DNA of 64,000 nt from Chloroflexota bacterium (GCA_021779955.1 JAJXZS010000050.1:1-64000), one strand, 5' to 3'. Positions 25,214 to 33,936 are shown, counted from the stretch's first letter. Program-made: numbers and translations. The notes: generated from the letters alone by a model not told the origin.

Positions 25214-26890
25214 ATGCGTTCAAAATTGTTGGTCATTGTTTCACTGCTCATGGTTGCTAGCATGGTCCTGGGCGCCTGCGCAAAAGCACCCGCAGCCCCC
25301 TCGCAGACCTTGCGCGTCAACCTGGGTACGTACCCCGATACGCTCGATCCGCAGAAGTCATCCTTCGTCAATGAAATTGCACACCTTAAGATGATCTACG
25401 AAGGACTCACCCGCCTGGATGCCAACCTGGAAACAGTCGCCGGCGCCGCTGAAAAGTGGTCCTATAACGCCGACGCAACCGTGTTGACCTTCACCCTGCG
25501 CGCGAACCTCAAATATAGCGATGGCAGTCTCCTGAATGCCAAACGGTTTGAGTATTCCATCCTGCGCAATATCGATCCCACGACTGCTGGCGAGTATGCA
25601 TCCATCACCGATGATATCGCCGGAGCCACCGAGTGGCGTAGTGCCGACCTGGCAACCGCTACCCCCGAGCAACTTGCAATCCTGAAGTCGAACGTCCAGG
25701 TGAAAGCGACCGATGGCGGTGGCGTTGCCTGCACAGGATACGATCAGAAGGACTGCAACACCCTCGTTATCGGCCTCAAGCAGCCTGCACCCTACTTCCA
25801 CACCGTGATGTCCCTCTGGGTGACCTATCCTGCCAAGCAGGAACTCATCGAGCAGGGCGGCGAGAGTTGGTACACTGACCCAGCGCTGCAACTCGGCAAT
25901 GGCCCAATGGTTCTCTCGACCCTCGAGCCTACCGTTTCTGCCATGTTCACCCCGAACGCCAATTACTGGCGCGGTACTGCCAAGGTCAACATCGAATTCC
26001 GCTACATCACCGATTCGGCAGTCTCTTTCCAGGCCTACAAGAACGGCGAGTTCGATGTCATTCCTCTGGGCGCTGAAGATTTCGCCACCGCTCAGAATGA
26101 CGCCACCCTTGCTTCCCAGATTCTGAACTACCCAGGAAGCTGCACCTTCGCTCTGATGTTCCATCAACTCAAGGAACCCTTCACCGATCAGAAAGTCCGC
26201 GAAGCCTTCGCCTATGCGCTCGACCGCTCAGCCTGGGTAACCGACATTCTCAAGGGTCTTGGAAATCCAACCCTCACCTGGATCCCGAAGGGCTTCCCTG
26301 GTTATGATGCTCAGGAAACCCGCTGGGGCTTCGATCCCGCTGCTGCGAAACAGGCAATCGCCGATTCCAGCTACGGCTCCGTGGATAAACTTCCTCCCAT
26401 CACCCTGACCTTCTCCGATACTCCCCGCAACCGCACTCGCTATGAGTGGCTGGCCGCCAAGTATAAAGAGGTTCTCGGCGTCGATATGGCTTTGAATCCT
26501 GTAGAATCCACAACCTACACCGCCCTCACCAAAGATATCAACACTGCCCCGCAGGTCTACATCCTCGGCTGGTGCGCTGACTACCCCGATCCCCAGAACT
26601 GGCTGTCTGTTTACTGGAAGACCGGCGCTTTCGGCGAGAGAATTGGCTACACCAATCCCACCCTCGATGCCAAGTTAGCTGAAGCTGATTCCAGCACCGA
26701 TCCCACAGCTCGTATGGCTTTGTACGCCCAAGCTCAGACGATGCTCACCGACACAGCACCTGTCGCCTTCTTCTGGAACAACATGAACACCTACCTCGTG
26801 CAGTCCTACGTCAAGGGCATCACCCAGACCCCAATGGATTCCGGTTGGCCTGGTGATATCGATCCTTTGACCATCACCATCGAAAAGTAA
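25214..26890 (+). CDS. Peptide-type ABC transporter substrate-binding lipoprotein (SBP_bac_5)
   Basis: This 558-aa lipoprotein has signal MRSKLLVIVSLLMVASMVLGAC with the lipobox LGAC. The family 5 solute-binding fold shows LGTYPDTLDPQKS, the block TFTLRANLKYSDGSLLNAKRFEYS, VTFQAYKNGEFDV-like SFQAYKNGEFDVIP, the helix KVREAFAYALDRSAW, and AQTMLTDTAPVAFFWNN. AAGGAGGAG lies 8 bases before the ATG; the open frame runs further upstream into the previous gene but those codons are not part of the protein. It captures the substrate outside the membrane for the permeases downstream. A stable hairpin follows its stop. Confidence 0.94.
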   Translation: MRSKLLVIVSLLMVASMVLGACAKAPAAPSQTLRVNLGTYPDTLDPQKSSFVNEIAHLKMIYEGLTRLDANLETVAGAAEKWSYNADATVLTFTLRANLKYSDGSLLNAKRFEYSILRNIDPTTAGEYASITDDIAGATEWRSADLATATPEQLAILKSNVQVKATDGGGVACTGYDQKDCNTLVIGLKQPAPYFHTVMSLWVTYPAKQELIEQGGESWYTDPALQLGNGPMVLSTLEPTVSAMFTPNANYWRGTAKVNIEFRYITDSAVSFQAYKNGEFDVIPLGAEDFATAQNDATLASQILNYPGSCTFALMFHQLKEPFTDQKVREAFAYALDRSAWVTDILKGLGNPTLTWIPKGFPGYDAQETRWGFDPAAAKQAIADSSYGSVDKLPPITLTFSDTPRNRTRYEWLAAKYKEVLGVDMALNPVESTTYTALTKDINTAPQVYILGWCADYPDPQNWLSVYWKTGAFGERIGYTNPTLDAKLAEADSSTDPTARMALYAQAQTMLTDTAPVAFFWNNMNTYLVQSYVKGITQTPMDSGWPGDIDPLTITIEK

Positions 26891-26916
26891 GCGCTAAGAT
26901 CTGATCTAAAGTGTTA

Positions 26917-26947
26917 TGGCCGGCCTGAATTCGATTCGGGCCGGCCA
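26917..26947 (+). promoter_or_regulatory. Intercistronic hairpin after binding-protein gene
   Basis: Arms 26917-26930 and 26934-26947 form a 14-bp stem (one G-U) with a 3-base loop. There is no T-run, so it is probably an mRNA 3'-stabiliser or processing site that lets the binding protein exceed the permeases, as known for other ABC operons. Confidence 0.7.
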
Positions 26948-26976
26948 AAAACCAAAACTTTTGAGGTGCTAGCACT

Positions 26977-27978
26977 ATGACAGGTTATCTGGCAAAAAGA
27001 TTGTTATGGCTGATTCCGGTGATCTTTATTGTTGCCGGCCTCACCTTCATCCTGATGCACAATGCTCCCGGTGGGCCGTGGGACCGCGATCTGAACGCTC
27101 GCCAGGTGGACCCAACTGCTCAAAAGTTATTGAACGAATACTACGGCCTGAACAAACCTCTGGTCAATCAATTTACTTCTTATCTTATCGGCGGTACCAA
27201 TACCACCACTCATAAATGGGTCTGCGGCTTGATTTGCGGAAACATGGGACCATCCTATCGTATCCGGGGCATGTCTGTTCAGCAATATCTCTTCAAACCC
27301 CCGACGAACCGCAATTTCTTCTATAGCAAGTTCGGATATTCCATACGTTTGGCTTTCCTGGCGCTCGGGATCGCTATCCTGGTTGGTCTTCCCATGGGAG
27401 TGATCTCAGCCCTCAAGCAAAACACGTGGATCGACTACATTAACCTATTCGTCGCGACCGTTGGGATTTCCGTCCCAAATTTTGTGATCGCGATTTTCCT
27501 GATTATTATTTTTGCTTCGACATTGCATTGGGTTTCGATTGTTCCCACAAGTTGGGATGAATTGAATGTATGGATCCTGCCCGGCCTCGTGCTCGGCTTT
27601 GGTGTGCTGGCCAGAACCGCGCGTCTCAGCCGCGCAACTATGCTCGAAGTGATGCGCATGGATTATGTTCGCACAGCCCGCGCCAAGGGTTTGACTGAGC
27701 GCGTCGTTGTCGTCCGCCACATGATCCAGAACGCCATGATCCCGGTCGTCACCTTCCTCGGACCGGCCCTGGCTGGTTTGATCACCGGCTCTTTCATCAT
27801 CGAAACGATGTTTGGCTTTCCGGGAATGGGTCGCGCCTATGTGACGGCAATCAGCCAGCGCGACTACTCCATGATCATGGGAACTACGCTGATTTATGCC
27901 GTGCTGGTAGCAATTGCCAACTTATCCGTTGACTTTGTGTATGTTTTGTTGGATCCCCGTATCAAGCTGACGGAATAA
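26977..27978 (+). CDS. Peptide-type ABC transporter permease (DppB family)
   Basis: This 333-aa membrane protein begins MTGYLAKRLLWLIPVIFIVAGLTFILM, as DppB proteins do. It has six expected membrane segments, an outside stretch of about 90 residues after the first, and the EAA loop YVRTARAKGLTERVVVVRHMIQNAMIP. The C-terminus is DFVYVLLDPRIKLTE. The outer loop (GGTNTTTHKWVCGLICGNMGPSYR) contains two cysteines that could form a disulfide. It works with the DppC-type permease whose gene starts 11 bases after its stop. Confidence 0.93.
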   Translation: MTGYLAKRLLWLIPVIFIVAGLTFILMHNAPGGPWDRDLNARQVDPTAQKLLNEYYGLNKPLVNQFTSYLIGGTNTTTHKWVCGLICGNMGPSYRIRGMSVQQYLFKPPTNRNFFYSKFGYSIRLAFLALGIAILVGLPMGVISALKQNTWIDYINLFVATVGISVPNFVIAIFLIIIFASTLHWVSIVPTSWDELNVWILPGLVLGFGVLARTARLSRATMLEVMRMDYVRTARAKGLTERVVVVRHMIQNAMIPVVTFLGPALAGLITGSFIIETMFGFPGMGRAYVTAISQRDYSMIMGTTLIYAVLVAIANLSVDFVYVLLDPRIKLTE

Positions 27979-27989
27979 GGAGCTGATTA

Positions 27990-28988
27990 ATGGAAGAACA
28001 AGCCACCTCAACAACACCTGCTGCTAATGTAGCCAGCCTGAATGAGATCTCCACTCCACGGCGAGATCTGCTGGCCGACGCCTGGTACCGTCTGACTAAG
28101 AACAAGGGCGCCGTCGCCGGAATGATCGTGATCGCATTATTCATTCTTGTAGCGATTTTTGCAGATAAAATCTCACCGCATAACCCGTTGCAGCTCAATT
28201 CCGGCTTCGATTATCTGCCGCCTTTCTGGGTCAAGGAAAATGCTGCAGGCCATGCGGGAAATCCCAATTTCATCTTTGGTACCGATACCCTGGGTAGAGA
28301 TGTGCTTTCGCGTACGCTCTACGGAGCAAGAGTCTCCATGGTCGTTGGTATCTTCCCTACGGCCATCATCCTGCTCGTAGGAACCTTTATTGGGCTTTAC
28401 TCGGGCTATAAGGGCGGTTGGATCGATAATTTGCTGATGCGCTTCACCGACGTGGTCTACGCCTTCCCCGATCTTCTCTTCTTCATCATCGTCATGATCT
28501 CTCTGCGCGACACAGTTATAGGTAAGATGTTGAATGGGCTCTTCCTGTTGTTCCTGGCCCTGGCCATTGTCAACTGGGTGGGCGTGGCGCGTATCGTTCG
28601 CGGACAGGTACTCTCCCTGCGCGAAAAAGAATTCGTCGAAGCAGCCAGGGCAATTGGCGCTTCAAACCGCCGGATCATGTTCAAACATATCCTGCCAAAC
28701 AGCCTGGGACCGATCATCATCACGGCAGCGACCACAGTTCCCGGTATGATCATTACAGAAGCGATTTTGGGGTACCTGGGCCTGGGCCTTCGCCCCTCCA
28801 CCAATCCTCAGGATTTCTTCCTGACTTCGTGGGGCGCCTTGCTACTCGATGGGCAGACCGCGATCAATACACAACCCTGGGCATTGCTCTTCCCGGCCAT
28901 TTGCGTGTCTCTCGTAGTGCTTGCATTCACCTTCCTGGGTGATGGTTTACGAGATGCACTCGATCCAAGGCTGCAGGGAACACAGTAA
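27990..28988 (+). CDS. Peptide-type ABC transporter permease (DppC family)
   Basis: This 332-aa membrane protein has an N-terminal cytoplasmic tail of about 40 residues, a first membrane helix (AGMIVIALFILVAIFA) and then FGTDTLGRDVLSRTLYGARVS, the family signature. The EAA loop is EAARAIGASNRRIMFKHILPN and the end is DALDPRLQG. It completes the transmembrane channel. The gene is followed by a clear terminator, so the transporter operon ends here and the next binding-protein gene is separate. Confidence 0.94.
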   Translation: MEEQATSTTPAANVASLNEISTPRRDLLADAWYRLTKNKGAVAGMIVIALFILVAIFADKISPHNPLQLNSGFDYLPPFWVKENAAGHAGNPNFIFGTDTLGRDVLSRTLYGARVSMVVGIFPTAIILLVGTFIGLYSGYKGGWIDNLLMRFTDVVYAFPDLLFFIIVMISLRDTVIGKMLNGLFLLFLALAIVNWVGVARIVRGQVLSLREKEFVEAARAIGASNRRIMFKHILPNSLGPIIITAATTVPGMIITEAILGYLGLGLRPSTNPQDFFLTSWGALLLDGQTAINTQPWALLFPAICVSLVVLAFTFLGDGLRDALDPRLQGTQ

Positions 28989-29008
28989 TCTCTAAGAATA
29001 AAGAGATC

Positions 29009-29044
29009 AAGGCCTTGGATAAAAGAATTCAAGGCCTTTTTTTT
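29009..29044 (+). terminator. Rho-independent terminator of the second dpp-type operon
   Basis: A 9-bp perfect stem (arms 29009-29017 and 29030-29038, 12-base loop) is followed by eight T. Confidence 0.9.
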
Positions 29045-29114
29045 ATCTATCTGGCAGCTTGAATAGGCTTGAGTTATACTAGCTTCATCTATTTGGGATT
29101 CGGAGCAAATACTC

Positions 29115-31079
29115 TTGGATAACAGCATTGGCAAGAGGGCGGGAAGGGGAATTGCATATATTTTTATCGCAAGCCTGGTACTGGCTGCATGCAGCCCAAG
29201 CGCCATGGGTCAAACCGCGCAACCAGCCACTCCCGCTGTCATACCGGCAACTCCAACCCCAACTGCTGAACCGCCGAAGACACTGGTGATCTGTGCGGGG
29301 GAGGAGCCCTCGAGCCTGTTCTTGTATGGCAATCCGACAGCTTCTGCCTGGAGCGTGCTCGAATCGATCTATGACGGCCCCATCGACACGGTGAACTATG
29401 AACCTGAACCCGTGATCCTCGATGAATTGCCCACCCAGGCAAACGGGGGAGTGACATTGAGCGCGGCTTCCGTCAGCGGAGGCGAACTGGTTGCCAATAC
29501 CGAGGGTGATGTGGTTACGCTCGAAAAGGGCACCCGCGTTTTTCCTGATGGCTGCACAAGTAATGACTGCGCAGTCGATTGGGATGGAACTTCCGCGATC
29601 TCGCTGACGCAGATGACGGCAACGTTTACCCTCAAACCCGGCATCAAGTGGTCAGACGGCTCAATCCTTACCGCTGATGATTCTGTTTATTCCTATACCA
29701 TAGCAGCCGACCCTGCACTTCCCAATTCGAAGAGCCTGGTCGAGAAGACGGCTGCTTATACGGCTAAAGATGCACAAACCGTGGTCTGGACAGGCGTACC
29801 CGGCTACCTGACGCAAAACCCTGCGGCGTTCTTCTTCAGCCCCCTGCCAAAGAATCAACTGCAGCAGCTTGCCCCCGCTGATATGCTCACTGCGGGCCAG
29901 ACGGCTCAAAAGCCGATGGGATGGGGAGCTTATACGATCGAAGAATGGGTCCCTGGCGACCACATTCGCATGGTGAAGAACCTCAACTACTTCCGTGCAG
30001 CCGAGGGATTGCCGAAGTATGATGTTGTTGTCTACAGATTTGTGGGCAGCAATCCGGCTTCAGGGCTGCTACCCCTGGTGAACGGCGAGTGCGATGTGAT
30101 GGATACCTCGGTCGACCTGGATAATCAGGTGCAAGCCGTGATCGATCTCCAACAAAAAGGCAAGATCAATGCCCAATTCGGGCAAGGGCCCGAGTGGGAA
30201 CTGCTCAATTTTGGCATCAAACCTGCAAGTTATGACGATGCGTACAATCCTTACGCAGACCGCCAGGATATCTTTGGCGACGTACGCACCCGAAAGGCCA
30301 TCGCCTACTGCATCGACCGCGAGGGAATTGCCGCGCAGCTCTATTCCGGGAAATCGAGTGTTCCCGCAACCTACCTGCCTCCCAATCACCCCTATCTCGA
30401 TGCTTCGCTTTCACCTATCGTGTACGATCCAGAACAGGGAAAGGCATTGTTGGACGAAGTTGGTTGGAAAGACGCCGATGGCGATCCTTCGACCCCGCGA
30501 AAATCGGTTGGGGTGACTAATGTATTGAATGGAACTGTTCTCTCGCTTTCATATTATGCAACCCAGAGCGATCTGCATGGCCAGGTGGCTGAGAGCATCC
30601 AGTCGTCGCTCAAGAGCTGTGGCGTGGAAGTGAAAATCAACCTGGAGCCCGTTGCCCAGGTCTACGCACCTGCGCCTGACGGCCCGATCTTCGGCAGAAA
30701 TTTCGACCTGGCCGAACTCGCGTGGACGGTCGGACGATTCCCGCCCTGCTATCTCTATTCAACGAGCGAGATCCCTACCGCGAAGAATTCGTGGCTGGGG
30801 ACCAAGTTCGGAGGGGTCAACTTTGGCGGCTATTCGAACCCCGCATATGACGCTGCGTGCAGTTCGCAGCTCTCGGCAGGGTTGAGCGCAGATGAATTCC
30901 AATCGGCAAACCTGGCGGTTCAGCAGATCCTTTTCGGCGATTTGCCGGTGATACCGCTTTTCTACCATGTTCATGTTCTTGCGACACGTCCCGACCTGTG
31001 TGGCGCAAGTCTTGATGTCAGTTCAAGGAGTGGACTTAAAAACATAGAATCTTACAACACTGCGGATAGCTGTAACTAA
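29115..31079 (+). CDS. Stand-alone SBP_bac_5 substrate-binding lipoprotein
   Basis: This 654-aa lipoprotein starts with TTG (no ATG fits; CGGAGC lies upstream) and has a signal ending LVLAACS. A Thr/Pro/Ala linker of about 25 residues follows, then the family 5 fold: FTLKPGIKWSDGSILTADDSVYS, LVNGECDVMD, RTRKAIAYCIDREGIAAQLY and NLAVQQILFGDLPVIPLFYH. It is about 100 residues longer than DppA-type proteins, with an insert near residues 100-160. There is no permease or ATPase gene of its own. It sits between two transporter loci and may serve either one. Confidence 0.9.
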   Translation: MDNSIGKRAGRGIAYIFIASLVLAACSPSAMGQTAQPATPAVIPATPTPTAEPPKTLVICAGEEPSSLFLYGNPTASAWSVLESIYDGPIDTVNYEPEPVILDELPTQANGGVTLSAASVSGGELVANTEGDVVTLEKGTRVFPDGCTSNDCAVDWDGTSAISLTQMTATFTLKPGIKWSDGSILTADDSVYSYTIAADPALPNSKSLVEKTAAYTAKDAQTVVWTGVPGYLTQNPAAFFFSPLPKNQLQQLAPADMLTAGQTAQKPMGWGAYTIEEWVPGDHIRMVKNLNYFRAAEGLPKYDVVVYRFVGSNPASGLLPLVNGECDVMDTSVDLDNQVQAVIDLQQKGKINAQFGQGPEWELLNFGIKPASYDDAYNPYADRQDIFGDVRTRKAIAYCIDREGIAAQLYSGKSSVPATYLPPNHPYLDASLSPIVYDPEQGKALLDEVGWKDADGDPSTPRKSVGVTNVLNGTVLSLSYYATQSDLHGQVAESIQSSLKSCGVEVKINLEPVAQVYAPAPDGPIFGRNFDLAELAWTVGRFPPCYLYSTSEIPTAKNSWLGTKFGGVNFGGYSNPAYDAACSSQLSAGLSADEFQSANLAVQQILFGDLPVIPLFYHVHVLATRPDLCGASLDVSSRSGLKNIESYNTADSCN

Positions 31080-31115
31080 ATCGTTTGATATATGTCTAGT
31101 TGTGTAAGTTCGGAG

Positions 31116-31144
31116 TTGACAGAATTGTCACTTTTATTTATAGT
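31116..31144 (+). promoter_or_regulatory. Strong promoter of the third ABC locus with operator-like inverted repeat
   Basis: TTGACA (31116-31121), 17-base spacer, TATAGT (31139-31144). An inverted repeat TGACA-GAAT-TGTCA (31117-31130) overlaps the -35 box and could bind a repressor. Leader length is about 135 bases. Confidence 0.82.
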
Positions 31145-31201
31145 TACAACTACGCAATTATCCGTTGTGTCCCGTTTTTATCCACTTACATCGATATCGA
31201 T

Positions 31202-31214
31202 AAAGGAGGTGATC
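31202..31214 (+). promoter_or_regulatory. Isolated 13-base Shine-Dalgarno match (STAB-SD-like)
   Basis: AAAGGAGGTGATC matches the complement of the usual 16S 3' end over 13 bases. No start codon stands at proper spacing; an eight-codon ATG frame begins 21 bases later. The binding-protein gene, 74 bases downstream, has its own AGAGGAG site. Same arrangement as at 25106. Confidence 0.55.
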
Positions 31215-31287
31215 TCTAATACGAAACTCGAAGTTATGGTCGGACACATTCAAGTTAGGTAAAGACTATATTAAGAGGAGAAGACAC

Positions 31288-33852
31288 ATGAAACAAAAGA
31301 AGCTGTTTTTGGTCGTAAGCCTGATCATCGTTGCATCGATGATTCTTGCTGCATGCGGCACCACCCCAACAGCGGCGCCCACGACCCCGCCACCCGCAGA
31401 AACAACTGCAGCACCAACTACCGCTACCACGGAAGCGCCAACCCCTGTCGCAACACAGACAACTCGCCACGGCGGTTGGTTTGACCAGGTAGTGTTCAGT
31501 GTGGTCAGCTCAGATTCCGTTATCACTCAGCTCCAGGCGGGAGCGATTGATATCTACACGGACGCGCTGGCTTCTTCTGATCTGCCTGCTGTCAAAGATG
31601 CAGGCCTGGCATATGCCACTGCCAGCGGTTTGTACTACGATATCCTGTACAACCCCGCTGTCTTCACTGACACCAATGTCCTCAACCCGTTCACCAATCG
31701 CAAGATTCGCGAAGCAACGAACTGGCTGTATGACCGCGATTACCTCAATCAGGAGATCTTTGGTGGTGGTTCGCTCGCCAAGTTCTTCGCTATCACCACG
31801 CAGTTCCCTGATTACGCTGACCTTGCAGCCACTGCCCGCGGATTGGAAGCCTACTATGCTTACAACCCCGACAAGGCCAAGTCAATCATCGCCACTGAAA
31901 TGGAAGGAATGGGCGCGACCCTAGTTGGCGACAAATGGCAATACAAGAATAAACCGGTCACTCTGATCTTCGTTGTCCGCAATGACAGTGACAAAACTCG
32001 TATCCCGATGGGTGACTACATTACCAAGCAACTCGAGAGTGTTGGGTTCACAGTCACTGAAGAATACAAGACCGGTTCTGAAGCTTCCCCGATCTGGATT
32101 GGTTCACAGCCGGAAGAAGGTCTGTGGAGCCTTTACACCGCTGCATGGTCTGCGACCGTTTTGGATCGCAATCAGGCCAACATCTTCCAGGAAATGTACC
32201 TGCCTGATAGCGCGCAGGGCATCCCTGTGTTCCTGGCCAATAAACCAGATCCTGCCTTCCAGAAACTCGGCGACGATCTGTACAACTCCAACTTCTCGAC
32301 TGCCCAGCAGCGCCACGACATGATGGCCGAAGCCCTCAAGCTCTCCCTCCAGGATAGCCTCCAGGTCTTCCTCATCGACGGCAAAGCCATTATCCCGTAT
32401 GTCAACGGCCTCACCGTTACCGCAGACCTGGCAGCAGGTGTCCAGGGTGCACAGATCTGGCCAGAGACCCTCCGCCGCACCGGCGAAGAGGGCGGCACGC
32501 TGCAGTGGGGTACCCAGGATCTGTTCGGTGATCCGTACAACCCGATTGCCGGCTCCAACTGGGCATATGACCAGGGTGCCATCCGCGCCACCCAGAGTGG
32601 TGATTTCATGGCTGATCCTTACACCGGCCTGTATCATCCATTCCGCATCGAATCCGCAGTCGTGGTAGCCCAAACCGGCCTGCCCATCACCAAGACTGAA
32701 AATTGGGTTGACCTGCAATTCCAGGACACCATCGAGGTCCCGACCGATGCATGGGTTGACTGGGATGCCACCAATCAGGTCTTCATCACCGCTGGTGATA
32801 AGTTCCCCAATGGCCTTACTGCCAAACGCATGACGCGCTACATCTATCCTGCCAACCTTTTTGACACAGTCAAATGGCACGATGGCAGCTCGTTCTCTGT
32901 AGCCGATGTCGTCATGGGCAGCATCATGACCTTCGATCGCTCCAAACCCGAAAGCGCTATCTATGACGCACAATCAGTACCAGTCTTCGATTCGTTCATG
33001 AGCGCTTTCAAGGGTATCCGCATTGTTTCCACCAGCCCTCTGACGGTCGAATACTACACAGACACGTTCCAGTTGGATGCTGAAAACAATATCCCGCTGG
33101 CCATCGGCTGGCCTACCTACTCATTTGGTGAAGCACCCTGGGACGTTCTCGCAATTGCGAACCTGGCCGAAGCCAACGGCGAGCTTGCTTACTCCGTTGA
33201 CAAAGCTACTGCCAATGCGAACAATCCCATCGAGCAGACCAGCTTCATTGGTGGTCCGAGCCTTGACATCCTGAATAAATACCTGACTCAGGCTGCGAAC
33301 GAAAGCTACATCCCTTATGCTCCCACCATGAGCCAGTACATCACAGCCGACGAAGCAAAAGCCCGCTACGCCAACTTGTTGGCCTGGTACACAGAGCATG
33401 GTCACTTCTGGGTTGGAACCGGCCCGTACTTCCTGGATCAGGTCTTCCTGACTGAGAAGAGCCTTACCCTTGGCAGCTTCTCAGACTATCCTGATCTGGT
33501 CAACCGTTGGGCTACCTACGGCGCTCCTAAGATCGCTGATGTTGCTCTGGATGGACCTGCCCAGGTTACGATCGGTCAACCCGCTACGTTCAATGTGACG
33601 GTTTCCTATGAAGGCAACCCGTACCCGGCGACCGAGATCAACACCGTGAGATACCTGGTCTATGACGCCACCAACACGATCATCGAATCTGGCGAAGCCT
33701 CCAATGTAACTGACGGTCAATATACTGTCGATCTCTCTGCAGAGACCACCGCCAAACTGGCTGCAGGCTCGAACAAACTCGAGGTTGCAGTAGTACCAAA
33801 TGTTGTTAGTGTTCCAACGTTCACTTCGATTACTTTCGTTACTGTTCCATAA
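31288..33852 (+). CDS. Large SBP_bac_5-like lipoprotein, circularly permuted, with C-terminal Ig-like domain
   Basis: This 854-aa lipoprotein has signal ending MILAACG and a Thr/Pro/Ala-rich linker (about 24-60). Unlike normal family 5 proteins it then starts in the middle of the fold: WFDQVVFSVVSSDSVITQLQAGAIDIY is the strand-helix that normally follows the first half. NRKIREATNWLYDRDYLNQEI and the usual C-terminal half follow, up to about 390. The normally N-terminal half comes after that: GGTLQWGTQDLFGDPYN (about 404), VKWHDGSSFSVADVV (about 527) and VGTGPYFLDQVF (about 710). The last 105 residues look like an immunoglobulin-type beta domain. It serves the permeases downstream. The substrate is unknown; peptides or oligosaccharides are possible for this transporter class. 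Confidence 0.87.
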   Translation: MKQKKLFLVVSLIIVASMILAACGTTPTAAPTTPPPAETTAAPTTATTEAPTPVATQTTRHGGWFDQVVFSVVSSDSVITQLQAGAIDIYTDALASSDLPAVKDAGLAYATASGLYYDILYNPAVFTDTNVLNPFTNRKIREATNWLYDRDYLNQEIFGGGSLAKFFAITTQFPDYADLAATARGLEAYYAYNPDKAKSIIATEMEGMGATLVGDKWQYKNKPVTLIFVVRNDSDKTRIPMGDYITKQLESVGFTVTEEYKTGSEASPIWIGSQPEEGLWSLYTAAWSATVLDRNQANIFQEMYLPDSAQGIPVFLANKPDPAFQKLGDDLYNSNFSTAQQRHDMMAEALKLSLQDSLQVFLIDGKAIIPYVNGLTVTADLAAGVQGAQIWPETLRRTGEEGGTLQWGTQDLFGDPYNPIAGSNWAYDQGAIRATQSGDFMADPYTGLYHPFRIESAVVVAQTGLPITKTENWVDLQFQDTIEVPTDAWVDWDATNQVFITAGDKFPNGLTAKRMTRYIYPANLFDTVKWHDGSSFSVADVVMGSIMTFDRSKPESAIYDAQSVPVFDSFMSAFKGIRIVSTSPLTVEYYTDTFQLDAENNIPLAIGWPTYSFGEAPWDVLAIANLAEANGELAYSVDKATANANNPIEQTSFIGGPSLDILNKYLTQAANESYIPYAPTMSQYITADEAKARYANLLAWYTEHGHFWVGTGPYFLDQVFLTEKSLTLGSFSDYPDLVNRWATYGAPKIADVALDGPAQVTIGQPATFNVTVSYEGNPYPATEINTVRYLVYDATNTIIESGEASNVTDGQYTVDLSAETTAKLAAGSNKLEVAVVPNVVSVPTFTSITFVTVP

Positions 33853-33882
33853 AGTGCCCGAAGTCCGTTGAGTAATGAAATC

Positions 33883-33914
33883 GATAGGGGCAAGGGCGAT
33901 ACCTTGCCCCTATC
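33883..33914 (+). promoter_or_regulatory. Intercistronic hairpin after the permuted binding-protein gene
   Basis: Perfect 13-bp stem (arms 33883-33895 and 33902-33914, 6-base loop) with no T-run, between binding-protein and permease genes. It is in the same position as the hairpin at 26917 in the other locus. Confidence 0.75.
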
Positions 33915-33936
33915 AATCCTGACTTGAGGATCGGTT

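Noticed and set aside
31235-31261. Eight-codon ATG frame after the long Shine-Dalgarno at 31202
   Set aside because: Spacing of 21 bases is too long for initiation and the peptide shows no attenuation-type codon run.
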